NCBI RefSeq assembly: GCF_002158995.1
Contig: NZ_LOHF01000008.1
Span: 93,593-157,592, forward strand
Direction: 5' to 3'
From: Pseudomonas caspiana
GTDB taxonomy: Bacteria; Pseudomonadota; Gammaproteobacteria; Pseudomonadales; Pseudomonadaceae
DNA length: 64,000 bases
Shown: positions 24,915 through 32,819 of the stretch, one piece after another
Position numbering within the stretch: position 1 is the stretch's first letter
How the letters are laid out: the number at the start of each line of letters is the position of its first letter
Made by a program: the position numbers and the translations under genes
Notes under the pieces: model-generated
What the model was told of the DNA's origin: nothing
Seen by the model: only the letters and a program-made list of their open reading frames with translations
The model's database searches: none

Positions 24915-25748
24915 TTGGATTTTTTGTCTGGGCGAACGGTTTCGCGGGCCTTGTTGGTAAGCGCCGCAGCACTGCTGGCATTTCCGGTGAGTGCTGCACA
25001 AGTAGTAAAAATCGGTGCGGCGCATTTCCCGCCCTACACCATCCGACCGGAAAAAGGCGCAGACACCGGTTTGCTGCCTGAACTAGTCGCTGCCCTGAAC
25101 GCTGCTCAGCAAAACTATCAGTTTGTGCTGGTGCCGACGTCGATTCCTCGTCGCTTTCGTGATTTCGAGCAAGGGCGCATCGACATGGCGATCTTTGAGA
25201 ATCCCGAGTGGGACTGGCAGACGATTCCCCACGAATCGGTCGACATGAAACTCGAAGATGCGGAAATTTTCGTCACGCGCAAAGTCGAGGGCCGGGGGCA
25301 GAGTTATTTCAATGACTTGCAGGGCAAGCGTCTCGCGCTGTTCAGTGGCTATCACTATGCGTTTGCGCAGTTCAATGCTGACCCGAAGTACCTCAGCGAA
25401 CACTTCGATACCACGCTGACCTATTCACATGACAGCAACCTGCTGATGGTCATGCGTGACCGCGCCGATATTGCGCTGGTTACACGCTCGTACCTCAGTG
25501 ATTTCATGGCGCGCAACCGCACCGAAGCTGCTCAGCTGCTGGTGTCGGAGCGGGTCGATCAAACGTATCGGCATTTTGCCTTGCTACGTCCGAAATCGCC
25601 GATAAGTGCCGCGCAATTCGAAGACCTGCTGCAGCAACTGCGCGATAACGGGCAGATGCTGAAGATTTTCCAGCCTTATCGAATAGCCGTACTGCCACTG
25701 ACCAGCAATCGGGCCGTGGCAACCGAGCCTAATCACGCAACACGCTAA
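24915..25748 (+). CDS. Periplasmic solute-binding protein (amino-acid-type), 277 aa
   Basis: TTG start with AGGGGTG upstream. A signal peptide (about 1-27, ending FPVSAAQ) is clear. The mature part, VKIGAAHFPPYTIRPEKG, LLPELVAALNAA, RFRDFEQGRIDMAIFE and DIALVTRSYLSDF, is a bacterial extracellular solute-binding protein family 3 domain. No membrane partner genes lie next to it, so it may be an orphan sensor or binding protein. Confidence 0.88.
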   Translation: MDFLSGRTVSRALLVSAAALLAFPVSAAQVVKIGAAHFPPYTIRPEKGADTGLLPELVAALNAAQQNYQFVLVPTSIPRRFRDFEQGRIDMAIFENPEWDWQTIPHESVDMKLEDAEIFVTRKVEGRGQSYFNDLQGKRLALFSGYHYAFAQFNADPKYLSEHFDTTLTYSHDSNLLMVMRDRADIALVTRSYLSDFMARNRTEAAQLLVSERVDQTYRHFALLRPKSPISAAQFEDLLQQLRDNGQMLKIFQPYRIAVLPLTSNRAVATEPNHATR

Positions 25749-25756
25749 ACGAAAAA

Positions 25757-25785
25757 GACGGTGCTTGTTGGCACCGTCTTTTCTG
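25757..25785 (+). terminator. Terminator after the solute-binding protein gene
   Basis: GACGGTGC and GCACCGTC (25757-25764 and 25771-25778) form an 8-bp stem followed by TTTTCTG. A run of A on the other side makes it usable on both strands. Confidence 0.85.
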
Positions 25786-25787
25786 TT

Positions 25788-25955
25788 CTAGCTATCTTTG
25801 GCCTCTTTGGCATCCATCTCGGCATTGCGCTCGTGGACGCGTTTGAGTTGCTCGTCGGTCAGTGGCAGCTTTTGCGCAGACTGGCGCAAGACCATCAAAC
25901 CGCCCACGATCGAACCAATTGCAACCAGCAGAATTAACCAGGCATACCAGGGCAT
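25788..25955 (-). CDS. DUF2897-family small membrane protein, 55 aa
   Basis: Begins MPWYAWLILLVAIGSIVGGL: one membrane helix (about 4-22) followed by a charged cytoplasmic tail (LKRVHERNAEMDAKEAKDS). Size and pattern fit DUF2897, common in pseudomonads. GGAG lies just upstream of the ATG. It lies directly upstream of nothing else on its strand, so it is monocistronic or follows the permease transcript. Confidence 0.75.
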   Translation of the reverse strand: MPWYAWLILLVAIGSIVGGLMVLRQSAQKLPLTDEQLKRVHERNAEMDAKEAKDS

Positions 25956-26040
25956 AGGGCTCTCCTTTTTATGTAACCGTTTGAGCAGCAGCGCCGCTCA
26001 ATGGTTCAAGTCTAGTCCTGTGCCCTGTGTGCGTGGTTAT

Positions 26041-27405
26041 TTAAAGCCCGGTCAGCATCGCATCAGCCGGCGCATCGGCGCGTGATTGCGCCGTCAGGCT
26101 GAAGTAGACGAAGCCCACCACCATGAAACCGAGGAAGATCAGGCCGATCAGAGCGTTGAACCAGGCCATCGCAATCAGGCACACCACGGCGAGCGCCAAA
26201 GCGATGCCAGGCACGATCGGGTAGCCCGGCGCGCGGAAGGTACGTTCCAGACCTGGTTCGGTCTTACGCAGTTTGAACAGGCTGAGCATGCTCATGATGT
26301 ACATCACAATGGCGCCGAAAACCGCCATGGTGATCATCGCTGCGGTCAGGGTCAGACCGTTGAGGTTGATCAGACCATCACTGTAGATCGCTGCAATACC
26401 TATCAGGCCGCCCGCGATGATTGCGCGGTGTGGCGTCTGGAAGCGCGACAGTTTGGCCAGCGAGGAGGGCAGATAACCAGCCCGGGCCAGCGCAAAGAAC
26501 TGTCGCGAGTAGCCCATGATGATGCCGTGGAAACTAGCCACCAGACCGAACAGGCCAATCCAGACCAGCATGTGCAACCAGCCGGAGTTTTCCCCGACCA
26601 CGGTTTTCATTGCCTGTGGCAGCGGGTCGTTGATGTTCGACAGGGTGCGCCAGTCACCCACGCCACCTGCGAACAGCATTACGCCCATGGCCAGCACCAC
26701 CAGGGTCAGAATGCCGCTGACGTAAGCCTTTGGAATGGTGCGCTTTGGGTCTTTGGCTTCTTCAGCCGCCATGGCCGCACCTTCGATGGCCAGGAAGAAC
26801 CAGATTGCGAACGGGATGGCGGCAAACATACCGGCAATTGCCGGCGCACCAAAGGTGTCAGAACCGGCCCAGCCGTTAAGCGCGAAGTTGCTGAAGCTGA
26901 ACGCCGGGGCAACCACACCCATGAACACCAGCAGTTCGGCCACCGCCAGGATGCACACCACCAACTCGAAGGTTGCAGCCAGCTTCACGCCGAGGATGTT
27001 CAGGGTCATGAACACAATGTAGGCGCCAACGGCTGCGTGCTTGGGATCGAGCGCCGGAAACTGCACGTTCAGATACGCACCAATGGCCATCGCAATGGCT
27101 GGGGGCGCAAACACGAATTCGATCAAGGTCGCCAGCCCGGCAATCAGCCCGCCTTTTTCCCCGAATGCTCGACGGCTGTAGGCAAATGGTCCGCCCGCGT
27201 GTGGGATGGCAGTAGTCAGTTCGGTAAAACTGAAGATGAAGCAGGTGTACATCAGCGCAACCATCAGCGATGTGACCAGGAAGCCTAATGTTCCGGCAAC
27301 GCCCCAGCCATAACTCCAGCCGAAGTACTCACCGGAGATCACCAGCCCTACAGCGATCCCCCATAAATGGAGTGTGCCCAGCGTGGGCTTGAGTTGAGTG
27401 TTCAT
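26041..27405 (-). CDS. eat: Amino acid/ethanolamine permease, APC superfamily, 454 aa
   Basis: Twelve predicted membrane helices of the APC type. GIAVGLVISGEYFGWSYGW, AEEAKDPKRTIPKAY and GLVASFHGIIMGYSRQF match ethanolamine permease Eat. ATG at 27405 is chosen, with GGGAG upstream. The open frame extends 29 codons further without a site. It imports ethanolamine or a related amine. No ethanolamine lyase genes are next to it. Confidence 0.85.
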   Translation of the reverse strand: MNTQLKPTLGTLHLWGIAVGLVISGEYFGWSYGWGVAGTLGFLVTSLMVALMYTCFIFSFTELTTAIPHAGGPFAYSRRAFGEKGGLIAGLATLIEFVFAPPAIAMAIGAYLNVQFPALDPKHAAVGAYIVFMTLNILGVKLAATFELVVCILAVAELLVFMGVVAPAFSFSNFALNGWAGSDTFGAPAIAGMFAAIPFAIWFFLAIEGAAMAAEEAKDPKRTIPKAYVSGILTLVVLAMGVMLFAGGVGDWRTLSNINDPLPQAMKTVVGENSGWLHMLVWIGLFGLVASFHGIIMGYSRQFFALARAGYLPSSLAKLSRFQTPHRAIIAGGLIGIAAIYSDGLINLNGLTLTAAMITMAVFGAIVMYIMSMLSLFKLRKTEPGLERTFRAPGYPIVPGIALALAVVCLIAMAWFNALIGLIFLGFMVVGFVYFSLTAQSRADAPADAMLTGL

Positions 27406-27686
27406 GTGCAGCTCCCTGGAGTCTGTGGAATCATCGAAACATCCTGTTGCAGTCGCCATGCCACTCACTGAACCATAGTCGTATTGGTCCAAAATGCGTC
27501 GTTCGCAGAACGGTTCTCGTTTGCGCAGGGCAAGTGGGGGCAGCTTTGGTGCGGGCAGGGCGTTGTGATGTCCGCTTTAGGGCGTATTCATTGGGGAGAA
27601 TCGATTCAGTTCAGCGGTTCGATTACCGTCTGCTGTAAGGTTCGGATACAATGCGCGCCGATTTCGACCTACCAGAGAACCCGCTC

Positions 27687-28388
27687 ATGTCCGCCTGCCA
27701 GACTCCTGTCATCGTCGCCCTGGATTTCCCGACCCGTGACGCCGCTTTGAAACTGGCTGACCAGCTGGACCCCAAGCTGTGCCGCGTCAAAGTCGGCAAA
27801 GAGCTGTTCACCAGCTGCGCTTCGGACATCGTCGAAACCCTGCGCGACAAGGGTTTTGAAGTATTCCTGGACCTCAAATTCCACGATATCCCCAACACCA
27901 CCGCCATGGCTGTGAAAGCAGCGGCCGAGATGGGCGTGTGGATGGTCAACGTGCATTGCTCGGGTGGCCTGCGCATGATGGCGGCCTGTCGTGAAGTGCT
28001 CGACCAGCGCACCGGCCCACAACCGCTGCTGATCGGCGTGACCGTGCTGACCAGCATGGAGCGCGAAGACCTGGCCGGTATTGGTCTGGACGTTGACCCG
28101 CAGGTACAAGTGCTGCGTCTGGCTGCCCTGGCTGAAAAGGCTGGCATGGACGGTCTGGTGTGTTCCGCACTGGAAGCTCAGGCGCTGAAAGCTGCCCACC
28201 CGACGCTGCAACTGGTCACCCCCGGCATCCGCCCAAGCGGCAGCGCCCAGGACGACCAACGCCGCATCCTGACCCCGCGTCAGGCGCTGGACGCAGGCTC
28301 CGATTATCTCGTCATCGGCCGCCCGATCAGCCAGGCGGCCGACCCGGCCAAGGCGCTGGAAGCGGTTGTGGCTGAGTTGGGGCTCTAA
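27687..28388 (+). CDS. pyrF: Orotidine 5'-phosphate decarboxylase
   Basis: Catalyses the last step of UMP synthesis. The catalytic DLKFHDIPNT (Asp62, Lys64, Asp67) and the phosphate loop TPGIRPSG and ending VIGRPI are complete. ATG at 27687 gives the usual length of about 233 residues. An upstream ATG at 27651 would add 12. It is a single gene. Confidence 0.97.
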   Translation: MSACQTPVIVALDFPTRDAALKLADQLDPKLCRVKVGKELFTSCASDIVETLRDKGFEVFLDLKFHDIPNTTAMAVKAAAEMGVWMVNVHCSGGLRMMAACREVLDQRTGPQPLLIGVTVLTSMEREDLAGIGLDVDPQVQVLRLAALAEKAGMDGLVCSALEAQALKAAHPTLQLVTPGIRPSGSAQDDQRRILTPRQALDAGSDYLVIGRPISQAADPAKALEAVVAELGL

Positions 28389-28398
28389 GAACCTTATT

Positions 28399-28430
28399 GA
28401 CCTATAGGGTTCTTTTAAATCCTATAGGTC
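28399..28430 (+). repeat. Inverted repeat after pyrF
   Basis: GACCTATAGG and CCTATAGGTC (28399-28408 and 28421-28430) form a perfect 10-bp stem with 12-nt loop containing TTTT. It may work as a terminator for pyrF, although no T-tract follows. Confidence 0.5.
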
Positions 28431-28482
28431 TGACGGCGCAGTGATACTGGCTGTACACCTGTTCTCTGTGGAATCACTGATG

Positions 28483-28576
28483 ACGTGGGACCGGCTTTAG
28501 CCGGGAAGGGGCCTGTAAATTCAGTACATCTTCATCGTCAGAAATACAGCCTTCCCGGCTAAAGCCGGTCCCACGT
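28483..28576 (+). repeat. Pseudomonas REP-type inverted repeat
   Basis: Two 27-bp arms (28483-28509 and 28550-28576) are perfect reverse complements, starting ACGTGGGACCGGC. The loop is 40 bp. This is a known REP type in the genus and lies between pyrF and a GNAT gene that reads toward it. Confidence 0.8.
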
Positions 28577-28619
28577 CGGCTTGCGGGCGAACATAGAATC
28601 TCCCATAGGTGACCTATGT

Positions 28620-29108
28620 CTACAGGTCCAGCACCAACCGCCGCTCATACCCGATACGGCCCTTGTACGCCTCACCTGTATCCACCCAGCCCTGGCCGAC
28701 ATACAAACTCCGAGCCGCCACATTGTCCGCATCCACTGACAACATCAACTGCCCGATATCCGGCCATGTCGCGCGCGCTACCTCTGGCAAGCCCTGCAAA
28801 AACACTTTGCCCAAGCCTTTACCCTGCACCCGATGATCAATCTGCAGCGCATGCAGCGTCGCTGAACCTTCCACCGCCCAGTGCGGCAAAAACTCCCCAC
28901 GCTTGAGCAATAAAAAACCCACCGGCTTGTCATCCATCAACAGCGCCACACCTTGAATATTCGGACTGGGGCGGACCAGCAACGTATTCAGCGCGCAGTA
29001 GATATCCCCGGAAAACGGCAGTTGCTCCGGCAAAATCTCCAGAGCATCCAGCTGTTGGCGCTGTGTTTCGTTGAGGGTTTCGTAGCTCACAACTTGCGTA
29101 TTTATCAC
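28620..29108 (-). CDS. GNAT-family N-acetyltransferase, 162 aa
   Basis: Acetyl-CoA-dependent acetyltransferase of unknown substrate. Motif A is HRVQGKGLGKVFLQ, with VDADNVAARSLYVGQGWVDTG as motif B. Length is normal. It stands alone and is convergent with pyrF. Confidence 0.9.
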   Translation of the reverse strand: MINTQVVSYETLNETQRQQLDALEILPEQLPFSGDIYCALNTLLVRPSPNIQGVALLMDDKPVGFLLLKRGEFLPHWAVEGSATLHALQIDHRVQGKGLGKVFLQGLPEVARATWPDIGQLMLSVDADNVAARSLYVGQGWVDTGEAYKGRIGYERRLVLDL

Positions 29109-29157
29109 TGCTAAATCGCACCGTCTGACAAGAAAAGTAGGCGGTGCGCAGTATGGC

Positions 29158-29433
29158 TCAGTGTCTTACAGAAGTGCATGGAGAGGGCGGGCTAAATATC
29201 TGCTTCTCGACAACCGTCAGCGCATCGCAACCATCGCTCAGCAACATCAGCGCGGCATTAGCGATGCAACGCACATCGCACTCATCGGCACCGTCCAGCG
29301 TTTCCAGCAGATAGCGCGCCATGCGAATACGCCGGTCAGCACTGGCAAACAGAAAATCCAGCGGCGCATGGCTGTCGATGTGCATCACCGGTGTGTCTGT
29401 GTTGTTGCTCTTGAGCGGAAGGAAGCGACTCAT
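29158..29433 (-). CDS. Small hypothetical protein, 91 aa
   Basis: ATG at 29433 with GGAGG upstream sets the start. The sequence (ADRRIRMARYLLETLDGAD, CIANAALMLLSDGCDALTVVE) is two or three helices with a disordered N-terminus, similar in style to the DUF3077/DUF6124 group of Pseudomonas proteins. Function is unknown. Confidence 0.6.
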   Translation of the reverse strand: MSRFLPLKSNNTDTPVMHIDSHAPLDFLFASADRRIRMARYLLETLDGADECDVRCIANAALMLLSDGCDALTVVEKQIFSPPSPCTSVRH

Positions 29434-29818
29434 GCTGCACCTCCGGGAACCGATGGGGCAGGGGGATTTGGAGTGATCTTGAACATTAATGGCATTCTCT
29501 TTGTGAGGTGGAGCTGCCAAAAACTCACTTCCACATGAGTGGGTGGCAGCTGTGCGCGGGTGTGGAAGACCGGTCAAAGAGAACCCGGCGCACCCGAAGG
29601 TGCCCCAGCACACAGCCGCCATAACACAGCCATCGGACACCTGAAGGCCCCGATGATTGGTAAAGCTTCTGTACTCTTTGAACAGCCGGGCTTCCACACC
29701 CGATCGCTGATGTGCAGCGACGGCGCGACTATAAGCCCCGATCCCGAGCGCTGCAACCCACCCAACCCCCGTCACACAAGTGCTTGAGCCCTATCGAATT
29801 TTTATCCGGCATTACGGG
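29434..29818. other. Intergenic region upstream of ffs
   Basis: About 385 bp. It contains open frames without ribosome binding sites or recognisable products, which I reject. Promoter elements for the leftward gene are not obvious. Confidence 0.4.
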
Positions 29819-29846
29819 TTGTAACTTCGCGCAAGACCGGTACAAT
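29819..29846 (+). promoter_or_regulatory. Promoter of ffs
   Basis: TTGTAA (29819-29824) and TACAAT (29841-29846) with a 16-bp spacer, followed by GC-rich sequence. The start would be near 29853, about 25 bases before the mature RNA. Confidence 0.6.
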
Positions 29847-29878
29847 GGCGCGGCTCGCCGACAGGTGAGTGTCGTTAT

Positions 29879-29988
29879 GGTGACCCCATCGGTCCCCCCG
29901 CAACGATTACCCGTGAACCTGGTCAGATCCGGAAGGAAGCAGCCACAGCGGGAACATTGTGTGCCGGGGTGTGGCTGGTGGGGTTACC
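29879..29988 (+). ncRNA. ffs: 4.5S RNA of the signal recognition particle
   Basis: The RNA part of the signal recognition particle. The conserved domain IV (GTCAGATCCGGAAGGAAGCA) is intact. The ends GGTGACCCCA and TGGGGTTACC pair to close the hairpin, giving about 110 nt, close to the 114 of E. coli. It is the left edge of the island that runs to 36079. Its 3' part is duplicated at the right edge. Confidence 0.95.
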
Positions 29989-30292
29989 ACCTATCTTTCA
30001 GTCCTTGAGTCTTCAAGGATTCGCAGTAAAAATCCTCTAAGTGTGGCAGCGTTTTGGTACACCTAAGCGGTATACCCTGCAGAGCATTTTATTGTCCGTT
30101 GGTTTTTAATTCTGAATCTTGGACTTTGCAGACCCTCCAGTTCATAACTGGTGTACGACTGTCATTCTTTTTTTTTGTGGCGATAAGCTATCATCGTGCT
30201 CGTTTTCTTTCGGTATAAGCCGAAGGAAATAGCCTTACTGTTGGGGGGGGGGATGCTGATTTTGACAGGCTTGCGGATCATGGGGGATGCAC
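29989..30292. other. Left part of the island, non-coding
   Basis: Contains a 7-bp hairpin (30002-30019), a run of nine T (30168-30176) and a run of ten G (30243-30252). The G-run ends 30 bp before the start codon of the next gene and could be a slippage site. No gene is seen. Confidence 0.5.
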
Positions 30293-31162
30293 ATGGAAAG
30301 GATCGACAAAGAGTTTATTCGTGCGACGGATAACAAGCTGATAGATGAGGATGTGTACCTTCATCAGCGGCCATTCCGCATTGTTGTGGAGTGGATGACG
30401 CAGCACGGTCTGGAGGGAGATTTTCTGGATGAGCGTATCTGGGTACCGCTCATGGAGGACTACCGCAAACTATACCCTACCGGTGACTTTTCAATACCCG
30501 CGCTCCTACAAGCAGGAGTTGCGATTAGAGATAGGGTTTACTCTGTCAGAGTTAATGTTGGATATGGCGTCAGCAGCATTCAGCCGCTTGATATGATCGA
30601 TATCTCAAGGCCTGAACTTGAGAGCGTATTTAAAAACTATCCAGACCATGGATGGGCTGCACTATACGGGGTCTGCGATCTTTGGGATTTTGCCTATGGT
30701 GTCGATGATCTTCGACTCCATAAAACGCCAGCGGTGCAACAGCTAAAGAATGCATAGTCAGCTATAGCATCAACTGCTAGCATTCTATCTCAAACTTTAG
30801 ATACTGATTCAGCTGTGCAAACCTGCTGTCTAGCCGCAGAGCTAGCGTTAAAAGGTGTGTTGCTACATTTGGGTGTAGATGCCAAAATAGTCAAGGGCTA
30901 CAGTCACAACTTGCGGAAAAGCGCAGAAAAGCTGGTGGAGCTAAGGCCACACGTCAATGACATTCGTTTGTTAGATGTATGCGAGAAATTTCCCGACTAT
31001 GTTAACAGCCGTTATTCTGCACACGGGCTGACTAAAGTTCAGTTGCTAGCTCTGGCTATGCGTGCTCAATTCGTAGCGGCTGAGGCAGTACGTAGGATTT
31101 CAGATAGAAACCTATCTGGACAGGTGGAAGCAGGCGAAGGCGTGCTGCGTCCACAGTTATGA
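30293..31162 (+). pseudogene. HEPN-domain protein interrupted by an in-frame amber codon
   Basis: ATG at 30293 has GGGGG 6 bases upstream. The first 154 residues end at TAG (30755-30757), but the same frame stays open through SAIASTASILSQTLDTDSAV into a HEPN-like region (AAELALKGVLLHLG, then KGYSHNLRKSAEKL) and stops at 31162. One TAG therefore separates two parts of what looks like a 290-residue protein. A downstream GTG at 30815 could restart. HEPN proteins are commonly RNases or toxins of defence systems. The N-terminal part is not recognised. Confidence 0.6.
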
Positions 31163-31366
31163 TTACATTCCAAATGCTGTTTCAAATCACCCCACCTCCG
31201 GAGTCAAAACATACTATCTATCATGATTCGGATTGCCTTATGAGCGGATAATTGTTTGGAGGTTGGGTTGCGACGTCTACTCAAACGCTAGCATGGTTGG
31301 TATTTATGATACGACTTATTTGCATAGACGGCCACTAACCGCACTTCTCATAAATAGCGAGCTGCC

Positions 31367-31636
31367 ATGAATACCTATAAATACAGACCTTATTATCAAT
31401 ACAATGGCCCGTCAGCCAGCAATCCTCTCAGAGAAATGCTAACAGACGACGAGCAGGAGCGGAGTATCAGCTTGTTCTATACAGATGTACTGAGCAGGTT
31501 CGAAGATGATTACGCAGTCATTTCTAGGGACGCCGAAGGTGTCTTGAGCATACAGACACTTCTTCCCAAACAGGAATGTGACGACCGGATAGCGCAACTA
31601 CTGACTGCCCTTGATTTGTACGGTATCAAGCTTTAA
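31367..31636 (+). CDS. Hypothetical protein, 89 aa
   Basis: A soluble, acidic small protein beginning MNTYKYRPYYQYNG. No clear ribosome binding site, but the frame is closed by a stop 20 bp before the next start and the composition looks coding. It may be co-transcribed with the membrane protein that follows. The family is not recognised. Confidence 0.45.
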   Translation: MNTYKYRPYYQYNGPSASNPLREMLTDDEQERSISLFYTDVLSRFEDDYAVISRDAEGVLSIQTLLPKQECDDRIAQLLTALDLYGIKL

Positions 31637-31655
31637 GAAAACAAGGAAAAAGGAT

Positions 31656-32423
31656 ATGCACCGGAAGCTAGGGCTGATTATCTTTGTCGTCATCGCTATG
31701 AGCGTGACCCTAGTTGTATTGCCATGGGTTGCCACGTTTCACAACGCCCCCTTAAGCACTACGCCTGCTGATTGGGGCGTGTTCGGAGATTACTTTGGGG
31801 GAGTGCTGTCCATTCCAGTGTCCATTTTTGGGTTTGTGGCATTGCTTATAACTATCAAGATACAAAGAGAAGCGATGGAAATGCAAATGGCCGCCCTCAA
31901 GGCTCAATGGAAGAGTATTGAGCAGGATAAGGAAGCGAGGGATGACGAGGTATATAGCAGACAGTCGCTGGAGTGTTTCAACGAGGCACTCAGCAAGCTT
32001 ATAAACCCTACAGATGGGCGTCTATACAGAAACAGAGTGGCTTGGCTTGAATCAGCAAGGCTGATTCTTACGGCAAAAAATTTGTCAGCACGGATCACAA
32101 GCAAAAGTGTTCGTGAAACCTATGAAGCTGCGGAGAAGGTGCTTCGATCAAGGTTCAGTACATTGCTTAACCCTGACAACAACCCTGACACGATACAACC
32201 AACATACTTCTATGTAATGGACTGGGACAGGTGGATGGAGAATCGCAGGCAGCAACCGATAGATAAAACCTCCGCCTTCGTGATTTACCGCTTTGCGAGC
32301 TGGCAACGGGATGAGTTTGACGAGCTGGATGAAATAAGAGATGAAGTTGATCCCCAGCTTATAAATCGAAGATATTTTGGTGCAAGACAGTATGTAGAAC
32401 ATGGGGACATTGATAACTGTTAG
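31656..32423 (+). CDS. Membrane protein resembling putative AbiC-type abortive-infection proteins, 255 aa
   Basis: ATG at 31656 has AAGGA upstream. Two membrane helices (about 4-24 and 45-68) flank DWGVFGDYFGGVLSIP, a motif like the N-terminal part of putative phage abortive infection (putAbiC) proteins. The rest is a cytoplasmic helical domain with many charged residues. The family assignment is from that motif alone. The neighbours are also defence-like. Confidence 0.55.
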   Translation: MHRKLGLIIFVVIAMSVTLVVLPWVATFHNAPLSTTPADWGVFGDYFGGVLSIPVSIFGFVALLITIKIQREAMEMQMAALKAQWKSIEQDKEARDDEVYSRQSLECFNEALSKLINPTDGRLYRNRVAWLESARLILTAKNLSARITSKSVRETYEAAEKVLRSRFSTLLNPDNNPDTIQPTYFYVMDWDRWMENRRQQPIDKTSAFVIYRFASWQRDEFDELDEIRDEVDPQLINRRYFGARQYVEHGDIDNC

Positions 32424-32819
32424 TGTAATTTATTCGCTATAGTGTGGGAGCGGTTTTTAGGTGACTTTCAATTCCCGCACCAAAATTTTCAGTCTGATGT
32501 CGGTAGGCGTCCGGGCATCACGCCTGGCGTGATTAAAACGGTTGCCACTTATGCGGCAGCAACTGATTGATTTCACTCGCCCGCTGCGTCGGCAGGCGCG
32601 TGAGAACATCCTAAAATCTTTTGAGGCTGCTCGAAATTTTCATCAACTATAGTCACCAATGCGGCCGACCCATAACGCGGCCGTCAATATTTAGGGTTCG
32701 CCCGTCAAGGCTTCATTTGATTCGTAAGTGCCCTTTGAAACCCAATCTCGCGAGCCTGCATCCTGCTAAATCGTTTACCTAGAGCGCGGCCGCGAGTAAA
32801 TCTTTAAATTTTTTGGGGA
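32424..32819. other. Non-coding stretch with IS66 relic
   Basis: Between the membrane-protein gene and the ATPase gene (convergent). Apart from the IS66 end described separately I see only GC-rich palindromic bits such as GCGGCCGC and no gene. Confidence 0.5.
32503..32610 (-). mobile_element. Remnant of the end of an IS66-family element
   Basis: On the minus strand the codons read DVLTRLPTQRASEINQLLPH then KWQPF-stop, the conserved C-terminus of IS66 TnpC transposases. GTAGGCGTCC at 32503 resembles the IS66 terminal repeat. Only about 108 bp remain. It marks a past insertion inside the island. Confidence 0.7.

Noticed and set aside
26086-27288. A 400-codon open frame on the plus strand
   Set aside because: It is antisense to the whole permease gene, is rich in His/Gln/Arg as expected for the complement of a membrane-protein gene in GC-rich DNA, and has no ribosome binding site.
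29158-29775. A 205-codon frame for the small gene upstream of ffs
   Set aside because: The GGAGG site fixes the start at 29433. The upstream extension has poor composition.
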